From Marchantia polymorpha subsp. ruderalis (lineage: Eukaryota > Streptophyta > Marchantiopsida > Marchantiales > Marchantiaceae), in the NCBI GenBank assembly GCA_037833965.1, contig AP031356.1:25380501-25444500 (forward strand): 64,000 nt of DNA. Direction: 5' to 3'. Of this stretch, positions 24,263 through 34,124 are shown in pieces (the stretch's first letter is position 1; every line of letters begins with the position of its first letter). The notes below the pieces were generated by a model. It saw nothing but the letters and a program-made list of their open reading frames with translations, ran no database searches and was not told the origin of the DNA. Both the position numbers and the translations under genes were made by a program.

Positions 24263-24750
24263 TAGCCTGACAGCCGATTTTCGAGAAGTTAGAGTTGTTA
24301 CGCGGCCCGGAGTGGGTATTGGTGTTTTGCGCCTACGGAGGGACCGTACACCTCATGCATAGTTTTTAGCACATGGGAGTTGAAATTGTCTCTTGCTCGC
24401 TGGGCTCAAGGCGAGTATTCAGACGAGATCAGAGATTGATCTGACTATCCAATTGAGTTGGAAATGTATTATCAGCTCGAGCCAGTAGTGGAGCACTGGT
24501 AGATGCTCGCTATCGAAGTGGAGATGAGTCCAGTGTCAGACCCGAAGCGCGTGAGCGTAGTGCAAGCATGAACCGTCCTTACTACACTCCTGCTGCGCCT
24601 AGTTCTAATCCGCCCTTGTATCGTGACCTAAAGAGGCTATAGCAGGTTTTGAGATATGCCACGATGAAGGTTCCATTAACAAACTTCGAGTACGAACGAT
24701 AATAAGTCTCTCGTGCCAAAATTGTAACTCAAGGTTTGTTTTTCCTACAG

Positions 24751-24924
24751 ATAAAGCGGAGCGTTTTATGGCGGAAGCTGCTTCGCTGGGTGTTGAAGTG
24801 GTTGTCTTTCCAAAGGCTGTTATGGTTGGATATCCGCGTGATGCGAAGTTCGGTATCGGCAGTCGTTCTGCAAAAGGTCGTGAGTATTATCGCAAACACC
24901 ATGCCCCAGCTGTCGATGAGCCAG
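24751..24924 (+). pseudogene. Captured nitrilase exon, open copy
   Basis: A complete, uninterrupted exon bounded by a tttcctacag acceptor and a gtcagt donor, entering with 2 bases and leaving with 1, as a nitrilase PG codon split requires. The 58-residue piece ([48 protein letters not shown]) matches the N-terminal part of plant NIT4/NIT1 nitrilases of the carbon-nitrogen hydrolase superfamily. The normally invariant Glu of FPEA is Lys (FPKA), which would abolish the first catalytic residue. No upstream or downstream nitrilase exon is visible, so it cannot make an enzyme. It could still serve as template for antisense or small RNA together with the left arm. Confidence 0.8.
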
Positions 24925-25113
24925 GTCAGTGTGATTTCGCAATGTTTTCGTTTCGGATGATTGTCTTGTCTACTATAGATATTCAGGAGTGATTATCGTA
25001 ATTCCGCAAATAGGTTCGCGGATTGAGCCTCTTAGACTGAAAATTGTAATCCAATATTTACATTTTGCGAAAAAGATAGGAATGGGGGGAGAAGTCCGCA
25101 GCTCCTGCGACTT

Positions 25114-25339
25114 CATCCGACTCCCCACATATTACTTCACTAATATCACCTTGACACCAGGGATGTAATATATGGGGCGGATGATAGTCGGAGGTAACCC
25201 GGACTTGAACCCAGGACCCCCAAGTCCCAATGTGTGACCCTTACCATTGGGCCACAATCACTTGGTGTCCACCAAACAACTCAATTAGAAATTTATAATC
25301 TTATTTAAGATTTTAAATTTCTTATTGAGTTGTTTGCTG
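25114..25339 (-). mobile_element. Hairpin/tRNA-like SINE-type repeat, copy 4
   Basis: A 226-bp unit, the inverted counterpart of copy 2 (5664-5890) with a few substitutions. The B box reads ggttcaagtcc and the A box is intact. Both flanking hairpins are retained. Confidence 0.7.
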
Positions 25340-25424
25340 AACTGAATAACTCCTGCAGTAGAGTTCTTTGCATAACCTTCGCCGGCTTTGAGGCTGGAGG
25401 CGGGAGGACAGAGCACGGAAGATC

Positions 25425-25568
25425 GCGAACTGCTGGCCATGAACACTGTTTTCCCGTACATCTGCTGTGGCGAAGTTAGTGGCCGCCGGCCTTTCGGCGA
25501 ACTGCTGGCCAGGAACTCTGTTTTCCCGTACATCTGCTGTGGCGAAGCAAGTGGCCGCCGGCCTTTCG
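25425..25568 (+). repeat. 72-bp tandem duplication
   Basis: Two 72-bp units start gcgaactgctggcc at 25425 and 25497. The length is 24 codons, so frames pass through unbroken. It is part of the GC-rich module family also present at 5519-5620 and 8440-8660. Confidence 0.65.
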
Positions 25569-25708
25569 GCTTCAGTGCTCCGTGCGGGCGCCCATTTTCT
25601 CCGCTGCAGGTTCTGTCGAGGTACCCCGAGCTCACACACCTTTCGAATCTGCAAGACCTTGACCGGCTTCGAGGCGTGGGTTGGATGCTGGAGTACAGAG
25701 CATGGGAG

Positions 25709-25736
25709 TTTAGGGTTTAGTTAGTTTAGGGTTTAG
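25709..25736 (+). repeat. Short telomere-like motif
   Basis: Two TTTAGGGTTTAG blocks separated by TTAG, i.e. plant telomere-type heptamers. They sit exactly where the GC-rich module at the outer edge of the right arm ends. Too short to be an interstitial telomere array. Confidence 0.4.
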
Positions 25737-25739
25737 CTT

Positions 25740-28161
25740 CAGAGGGCGAACTGCGTTACGTTAAGGGATGGAGATATGATCTTTCAACGTCTTGGGCACA
25801 CTTCAATATTTTGAAATATTGTGAATAATAGTTAAATGTTATTGGCGGGCGAGGTTTATTTGGTTTTTCTTTGCACTTTTCGGCGTGGTCTGCGAAGGTA
25901 GGCTCAGGCTAATATTCGAAGGGGAATTCCCCCACTTTTGGAGGTTTGAGGTCCCGGAATTGATACATGGGAAAAAGGCTGGACATATGGATTGGCAAAG
26001 AGTAAACTTAAGCTTTCAAACTGCTTAGAATAGTAGTAGTATTCTTTTGATTACATGTCAATAATGCAATTATCGGATGTGTGATTTGTGTTTGGATCGG
26101 ATGTGCAATGTTTGGAATCTCATCTTCCAACTCTTACAACAATTTACAACAACACGATTATCAATGGTTTCATCTTGATCATGATGCAATGCCCTTAGTT
26201 ACACATAGCAACAAGCTCTCACAAGTGCTTATGTAGCAGATTAACAGCTCTGCTTGTAGTTTTTGTCACTTTATCTGTCATTTACACACCTACTACCTAA
26301 TTCTATGAACCAATTGACCCTATTCCGATACTAACTATTCATGAAGTATACGGACATGACACACACCGTAATAAGTGTGCAAAACAAAACAAATTGATGA
26401 AATTATAAATCACTCTTGACTTTTGAGTCGAAGATTCAAAAGACTAGACTACTCTTTCCCAATTTGTTGCCGCACCCACGCCCCTTCCCCATTGGTCGAT
26501 TCTGACACATTTATTTAGACGCTGAAGTTTAGGTAATTTAGGCGTGGCCTTACACAGTCTCTTAAAATAACCATGCCTGTGTATGTGTTATTTGTTTTAC
26601 TGAAATTTTTATATCAATAGTTTTTTTCAATAGTAATTCATTTCACGTTTGTAAATGAGAAAATCAAATTATATATGTAAATTTTTTTAATAGAAAGTTA
26701 TTTAGATAGATATATTATCCAGATAAACTTACTAGATTGCATCTTGTGTCAAGTGTTTCAATAATTACATGTGATACTGTTTAAGTACAATAGTGTTTAA
26801 GTATAATAATCAAGATTTGATGATTTACCATTATGATCAACTCTTTATTGAATCGAACTAGGAGTTAAGGAGTTAAACCAAATTAATAGTCAGAAGGGGA
26901 TATTTTGATACAGTTGCAGAGTTAATGAAAATACCTAATTCAAATATAAAATATGAATAGATTTTATGTATCATTCAGTCATCACTTTTTGTATTGAAGA
27001 TATGTGGAAAATACAATGATATATCTATGAAAGATGTGGTATAATTTTTTTTTTAATTTGAAAATGACATGAACCAGATTTGTAGATATAAATTATTATC
27101 AATCACATCAAAGTTGTTAAGATGATACATTTAAAAATATATTTTCCAAAAATGATATTTTACACATGGTATTGCATAGAATAAATATAATATATATTTA
27201 ATAATATTTGTATATATATATGCTGGATTTTTTCATGAAAGAAATTCATGCAAATTATTTTGAAATATGTTTGAAATTTGCACCAAATTTTAGTGACATT
27301 TTTATGACTTTAAGATTGCAATGTAGTACAGTAAGGTGTTTTGATCTACAGAACAACTTGTGAGTCGACACACGCATGGGCAGTGGACGAAGTCGTCGAG
27401 AGCTGACAAGGTTAGCAGAGCAAACCGCCTGAGCTCTGAGCAGGGGGCAGTTTGAGCATATTGATGCGAGTGAATGTGCACACGCGTGTGGCCGCCTCAT
27501 CTGTGACACGCAGGTGAGAAGCCTCAAAGGCAGCTGAGCAGTGGCAAATTCCGCCCGCCGCTTGTCCCGCATGCAGGCCCAATCGACCCTTTCTGCCCCG
27601 GTCTCTTGACCAATCCCTCTTTCCGTTTCCACAGTCTTGTCGGAAAGGTCGAGCAGTCAGTGTTGTGACAACTGTCAGTACATGGCATGCCCTGGGGTGA
27701 CCTGAACGTCGGTTTCGACCGTCGGAATTCCTCGTATTATGGCATGAAATCCGAGAAGTCGAGATCGAAGATTCACCTTCACAGACCTACATTCGAGAGC
27801 TCCATCTCTATGTCCTGGTTCGACATTCCCTTCACTAGTGCAATATCCCGACACAAGGCATAATTTGCGTCCCAAGGCACAAGCAGAATCGCTGTCGTAG
27901 TTGTTGGGATGCTGTTGGTCATCATTTGATGTCCCCTCGTTCTTCATCGAGGGTCGATCGGACAGCAGCTGAATCACGTTCAGCGAAAATTCGATCTTCT
28001 GCGACAAGATTTTGGAACACGAAGGAGGCAGCAGCTTTGTGCATGAATCGCAGCAATGCGTTTCCCCTGTGCCTGCTGCAGTCGGGTGTTTCTAGGATAG
28101 CGGGCTTTGGATTTTGAACCTGTTCGCGTGATTCGGCCGACAATTCGAGCATCCTCTCACC
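25740..28161. other. Intergenic; upstream region of the NDB gene
   Basis: 25740-27330 is AT-rich with no gene. 27330-28161 becomes GC-richer and probably holds the promoter and 5' leader of the dehydrogenase gene. Minus-strand frames here (for example 27255-27632 and 27675-28007) have no recognisable domains and are treated as chance. Confidence 0.45.
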
Positions 28162-30078
28162 ATGCGGTTCGGTCGGACTGCGGCCACCTTTTTGCGTCGA
28201 GCGTGGGATCAAGCATCTCACACTTCCAACCCATCCCCACATCTCACCTCTCGACACCACGAAAGTGCACTTGCAGTTGGAGGCCGATGGGCTCGAAGAT
28301 CGTATTCATCGCGGGCGAGCGGGGAGGAAATTGGTCGACAGCAGAAGGCTGTGATGCGATCGAGCTACTTCCGGCGGAGGGGCGATTCTTATCGGTCAAT
28401 TCTCATCGCGGTAGCTGCCACGGGATGTTTGGGAGGTCTGTACGTGGTCGTCTCGGATTCACGCGTCGATCGTAGGGACTCGGAAGGATTGCCCCCGAAG
28501 AAGAAGGTCGTGCTGCTGGGCACGGGTTGGGCGGGCATGAGCTTCCTCAAGGACATCAACACGGACCTCTACGATGTGCAGGTGATCTCCCCGCGGAACT
28601 ACTTCGTCTTCACGCCGCTGATTCCCAGCGTGACGAACGGGACGGTGGAAGCGCGGAGCATCGCGGAGCCGATCCGGAGAATGTGCAAGAACAAGAAGAA
28701 GGAAGTGAGGCTCTTCGAGGCCAAGTGCCTGGAAATCGACCACAACAACAAGCGCCTCCTGTGCCGAGACATCTCGGACGTCACGGTGAAGGGCAAGGAG
28801 GAGTTCATCGTCGACTACGACTTCCTGGTGGTGGCGGTGGGGGCGCTGTCCAACACCTTCGGCGTCCCCGGGGTCGAGAAGTACTGCCACTTCCTCAAGG
28901 AACTCGAGGACGCCACGAGGATCCGAGACACGGTCGTGGACTGCTTCGAGACGGCGTGCCTGCCTCACCTGACGGACGACGACAGGAGGAAGATGCTCAG
29001 CTTCGTGATCGTGGGCGGCGGCCCAACCGGTGTAGAATTCGCAGCGGAGCTTCACGATTTGGTGCACCAGGATATGGCGAAGCTCTACCCGTCCGTGCAG
29101 GAGCACGTCTCGGTGACGGTGATCGAGGCCGTGGACCACATCCTCAACACCTTCGACGCCCGCATTCAGGAGTACGCCGAGAGCAAGTTTCGTCGGGACG
29201 GCATGTTCCTGAAGACCAATTGCCAGGTGAAGAAGGTGAACGAGGGCGAGATCGTCTACTTCGACAAGAAGGCGAATCAGGAGGTCGCCCTGCCATTCGG
29301 CCTCGCCGTGTGGTCCACTGGGCTCGGGACCCGGCCTCTGGTGAAGGATTTCATGGTGCAGGTAGGGCAGGGCGACAGGAAGGTGCTCGCCACTGATGAA
29401 TGGCTTCGAGTCAAGGGGTGCGATGCCACTTACGCCATGGGGGATTGCGCCACGGTCGAGCAGCGCAAGATCATGGAGGACATAAACCTTTTATTCAAGC
29501 TGGCGGATGCAGATAAGTCCGGGAAAGTGACGGTGGACGAGTTCGAGGAGCTGATGGAGCTCGTAAGAGAGAGGTACCCTCAGATCGACTCTTTCATGAA
29601 GAAGAAGCAGCTCAGGGATTTGAAAACTCTCATTAAGCGCGCCGAGGCCACCGATCAGACCGATGCCGTGGAAGTGGATCTCGATCGGTTCAAGATGGCC
29701 GTGGAGCAGATCGATGCTCAGATGACGAGGTTTCCTGCCACCGCGCAGGTGGCTGCACAACAGGGATCGTACTTGGCCAACTGCTTCAATCACCTGCCAT
29801 TCGACTCCGAAGCAGCCCAAGGGCCGGTCCGTGTGAGAGGAGAGGGCCACCATCGATTCAAGCCCTTCATGTACAAGCATCTGGGGCAGTTTGCTCCTCT
29901 GGGAGGCGAGCAGGCCGCAGCCGAGCTGCCCGGAGACTGGATCTCCATCGGCAGGAGCACCCAATGGCTCTGGTACTCGGTGTATGCTAGTAGGCAAGTT
30001 AGCTGGAGAACCAGGGCTCTCGTAGTCTATGACTGGACCAAACGACTTTTCTTCGGAAGGGATTCCAGTCGCCTGTGA
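28162..30078 (+). CDS. NDB: External alternative NAD(P)H dehydrogenase with EF-hand
   Basis: A single-exon 638-residue type II NAD(P)H:ubiquinone oxidoreductase of the plant NDB class. It oxidises cytosolic NAD(P)H at the outer face of the inner mitochondrial membrane without proton pumping. An Arg/Ser-rich presequence-like N-terminus (about 1-60) precedes a hydrophobic segment (79-99). The FAD-binding LGTGWAG is at 119-125 and the second Rossmann motif VGGGPTG at 284-290. A canonical EF-hand loop, DADKSGKVTVDE, occupies 449-460, the calcium-binding insertion that marks NDB proteins. The C-terminal membrane-associating part ends at 638. Glu322 after the second beta strand suggests NADH rather than NADPH preference (inference from family rules). 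The start is the first ATG of the frame, in a caccATGcg context. The lack of introns and the high GC content contrast with the spacer around it. Confidence 0.93.
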   Translation: MRFGRTAATFLRRAWDQASHTSNPSPHLTSRHHESALAVGGRWARRSYSSRASGEEIGRQQKAVMRSSYFRRRGDSYRSILIAVAATGCLGGLYVVVSDSRVDRRDSEGLPPKKKVVLLGTGWAGMSFLKDINTDLYDVQVISPRNYFVFTPLIPSVTNGTVEARSIAEPIRRMCKNKKKEVRLFEAKCLEIDHNNKRLLCRDISDVTVKGKEEFIVDYDFLVVAVGALSNTFGVPGVEKYCHFLKELEDATRIRDTVVDCFETACLPHLTDDDRRKMLSFVIVGGGPTGVEFAAELHDLVHQDMAKLYPSVQEHVSVTVIEAVDHILNTFDARIQEYAESKFRRDGMFLKTNCQVKKVNEGEIVYFDKKANQEVALPFGLAVWSTGLGTRPLVKDFMVQVGQGDRKVLATDEWLRVKGCDATYAMGDCATVEQRKIMEDINLLFKLADADKSGKVTVDEFEELMELVRERYPQIDSFMKKKQLRDLKTLIKRAEATDQTDAVEVDLDRFKMAVEQIDAQMTRFPATAQVAAQQGSYLANCFNHLPFDSEAAQGPVRVRGEGHHRFKPFMYKHLGQFAPLGGEQAAAELPGDWISIGRSTQWLWYSVYASRQVSWRTRALVVYDWTKRLFFGRDSSRL

Positions 30079-30196
30079 TCTCTCCGTCTACACTCGGCGC
30101 TTTACCTTCCGAGTGGATCATGACACACTGATCATGATCACTGATCTGAAGAGGCCCTCTTCACATCAGTGGTGGATTTTATCCTCCATTTTATCC

Positions 30197-30227
30197 TCCG
30201 AATGGAGGATTAAATCCTCCATTCGGA
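30197..30227. repeat. Perfect 14-bp hairpin downstream of NDB
   Basis: tccgaatggaggat (30197-30210) pairs exactly with 30214-30227 across a 3-base loop, about 120 bp after the stop codon. It could be a structured 3' UTR element. Confidence 0.55.
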
Positions 30228-33200
30228 CCTGCTCCACTCACGTCCCAGCAGGTCGTTAACTGCCAACGTCGCATGATGGCGTCCAAGACGGGAGCTGTGA
30301 ACGGAGCGAGCGTGCACCACGAATCTTTATATTGGAAGGATCAACAGGCGCCGTTCAGATAGTTAGACTTAGGACCAATTGATGATTTTTTGTATATAAC
30401 TGGCTACTTCGGCCAGTCTCGGGTTTTCGAAATCCTCGTGCAATTTCTTGTGCTATTATCTGGAGCATCTCTGGATCTCCGATACGCCGCTGAAGGGATT
30501 CTAAATGTCCTGATTCCCATAAACAGAGTCATATCTGTGTGTGTGAACTCGAAAATTTGGATGCAAATTGTTGCGAACGTGAATGCTGTATGCTCCTTAT
30601 GAAGCTTTTTCTGAGGGCTTCCTTAACGTCTCACGGATGAAGTTAAGACTGGGCGTTGCCCTTGTGTTTGGGTTTTAACTAAGGCAGAGCTCACTATTTT
30701 CCTGCTAGTTTCTCATCACATCCATGTTCTCAACGGAAACGAGCAGCGAAGAACGAGTTCAAGTGAAGTAGCTTGCATAATACAGTTGGGCAGAATGGAG
30801 TTCTACTAACTCATCACTACTTGTCAACATTCTATCTCTGAAACCAGAACTTGCTCCACTGTACTAAGTTATAGTATTGACTATGGTGGATACTCTCCGT
30901 GCTTGAAGGTTTCAAACTTCAAGCACATTCGTTCCAAAATAAAACCAACCGGAAGGATCATTACGTAACGGAAATAAATTTTTACTTTACATTTACATGG
31001 AACCTTCTCGACTTCGGGAAGGACTCTGGTCATATTCATGTCAATGCTAATCTCCTCTGAGTAAGTTCCAATGAGTGCTATAATACAGTACTCAGATCGA
31101 TATGATCGATACTTGTGGATACATAGGCAGTAATTGTCGGAGGATACCGTGGGTTGAAATCTGGGAGCTGATTCTATATTGAGAATTAAATGGAAAAAGG
31201 TATTAATCTATTCCTACGAGCAGTCTGCGAGTATGGAGCTTTGGGGCGGGCGATGTAGATGCACAGTCTTGGTAGAGAGGCAGTTTAGAGAGGTGTCAGA
31301 ACAACCCAACAGCATTGCGGATCTTACAGAGTGCCACTTTGTATCGTACCACTGCCATAACTTGTACGGAGAATATTTTATGATCTCTTGAAACTTGAAT
31401 GTAGAATGATTTCTTACAAAAGAAAAGATGCAAGCACATTTTCATTACTTTATGGATTGTTCTTTATATTGTATATCCATTCATTAGTTGAATTTTTAAA
31501 ATTTTCATAATTTTTTATGTCTTATTATGAATCAGTGATTATAGATCAAATAAACACATAATCTTTCATTGAAACTTACTATTCAATTAATGAATGTCTT
31601 AGTAAGCAATTCTTGTAAAATCATTTGTTAAATTCAATTCTCCTTCTTCAAGAAAATCCTATTTCTGTAATGGATTTTGTGACAGATCATTAAATCCAGA
31701 AAAGTCAATCTTTTCATCAACAATATAAATATTAGATGATGGACAAATGCCACCTATTTGTGAGGTGATTTTGAGTAAATAACCTCACAAGCTACGAACA
31801 TTCATAGCTTAACATACTTCATATCATTAGTATATTCATGAAAATATTATTTCGTGGATGTATGATAAAATTTGGTTGTAACATAAATTATAGTACGAGT
31901 GTAGTATTGATAGACCAAATAAAAAAATTCGATTTTACCTATTTTTATCATGATTAAATTTAAATAATAAATTCTTGATTAAAAAAATAACTCAAAGAAT
32001 ATGACTGAACATCATAAGTTTTATAAAAAATAAAATAAATTATGGGTTAGCATCATAGCAATCAAAATTATGATGTTCACTCATAATTGCATTATCTAGC
32101 AAATTTAAAATCAATAAAAACTTGAATTGCAATTTTTAATAATTGGTTGGACTAAGTCTAAAATTTAAATTAGCGGCAAACAAGAAATCTAAAATCAATA
32201 AAGTGTCTAATGACATGTTGACACCTCTACATATGACGTCAACATCACATTTTCATATAACTTTTCTACATGAATCAATGATACTTAGAAAGATTCTTAC
32301 TAGTGAAAATGAATTACATATTACTCAAAATGATAATATTTTGGGATAGAAATTATTAGAAAAAAATTCTTAAGCAACTTTCATAAATGAAAACTTAAAA
32401 ATTATTGAACTGCAATAACTTGAACGCTTTGTTACATGACAAAGTTAAACTTTTGTTTCATCAAGAAACAATTAAAAAATTATTCTAAAGCATACTTGAA
32501 ACATTGTGTTAAATGGTACTGTGTGTACCATTTAAATCCTATTGTGTGTTCAAACATTTATGTGTAGTCTTATAATCATGATAAAAGTAGAAAAACCTTT
32601 GAAATTAATCACAATGAGAATGAAATCATAGTTTCTATTTTATTTGAGTATGGATAACTAAGTCATACAATACAAAAATTCAAATGAATATATTTAAACA
32701 AATGTGTGAGCTTAAATTCAACCAAATTCAAGTTCAAAAAAGTTGATTTTATTAGATTGAGAAATTTATCAAATACACTGAGGTATAAATGATTAAAGCC
32801 TAAAATTTGTATAATTAGGCAAATTGATTCAGCAAATTCCACCATTTAAATGAAATTGACTTAAAACTCTAAAATAAATGATGTGTTGTAAAGGATAGAT
32901 TATGATGAGATTCCGGGTAATACACTTCTTTTCGCAGTTGTTTTAAAAAATGACGGAGAGTATATTCCTCAGATGTATAACCTCCGTTATTATTTGTATG
33001 TTAATATTTCACACATTGTGTTGATTTTATCCCAACTTTAGTTTTTTAACCTTTAAAAGTTTTAAACATCTCAAATTTTTGCTTGAAAAATAAAGTTATG
33101 CAAATTTTGAATATTCATGAATAAATGCTATATACAGTATAATAAATTTTTTGAAGAATATATTGAAAGTTCATTATGTACAAATTCAAATAACTCTTTG

Positions 33201-34111
33201 AAATTATGATTTCAAACATAAATAGTTATCCCATAAATAGTTGATCTATTTACCATTTACCATGATGCTTGTTCATCATACAACATTCACAAAACTCTAA
33301 ATCAACTTTCGGTATGACAAATAATAAGCTCCTATACTCAAGGAATATCAAATGTCTCTTTGTCATGTGTACTAGCATATATTACTATGCACAAGTATCT
33401 CAATGGAAACTCTACTAAAATTGATTTTATCATAGAGAGTTTTGCAGTCTAGTATTTCTAGATTTTTGAATTTATGTACTTCAACATAATTCTATCATTA
33501 TCTCAACTCTTAAAGTTAGTATTTTTTTAAGAGGTTTTTAATCTAACAATAAGATAACTTTTAAAATAACATATATGAATCTGATTGGAATCGAAATAAA
33601 TTTTGTTTTATCAAATATGTAATTTGCAGTTAAACCTATATTTTCAAAGATGATAAATTAAAATTATAGTTTGAATATAGTTGGAAATAATATATTAAAA
33701 AATTAGTATAACTAATAAAATTTAAACAAACGTTATCCAAAATTCATATATATTTTGATGAATTGTATATCATTTATCTCTAATCTTATCATCTATCTTT
33801 GAACATGGTTAAAAAGACATTTGGTGATCTACAATGAGTTCACATAGTTTTACATGGAATTCTTAAAAATCCATAATGATTAGTACTTAATTTGCTTATT
33901 TGACTTTCCGCGCCAATAACTCTAAAACATGTAACTCTAAGATTTACAAATATAGTAGGTTCTCCTAATTTGATATCCATGGGTGTTCAATTTTACAATC
34001 GATCTCATTGAGTTGATTACCTTCACGGATTTTCACGTTTTTCATTCGCCCGTATTAGCTTACCACCGAAGAGTAAAGTAAAGAAGAGCTTGCAGCACCA
34101 AAGTTTCAATC

Positions 34112-34124
34112 TGGTATCAAGAGC
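34112..34124 (+). other. Possible retrotransposon primer-binding site
   Basis: tggtatcaagagc resembles the initiator-Met tRNA primer site (TGGTATCAGAGC) of plant LTR retrotransposons with one extra base. No paired LTRs or polyprotein flank it, so it is at best a relic. Confidence 0.3.

Larger units (their letters stand above)
19440..25484 (-). repeat. Right arm of giant inverted repeat
   Basis: Reverse complement of 5519-12978 minus the extra 1.3-kb duplication. The inner edge lies next to the transposase remnant. The outer edge is where the sequence turns into a 72-bp tandem duplication (25425-25568) and another partial copy of the GC-rich module. Confidence 0.85.

Noticed and set aside
27255..28260. 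Several 110-125-codon minus-strand frames upstream of NDB
   Set aside because: Open by GC content only; no domains, and frames overlap each other.
28459..29139. 226-codon minus-strand frame within the NDB gene
   Set aside because: An antisense shadow of the GC-rich NDB coding sequence; so is the 289-codon plus frame at 28527-29396.
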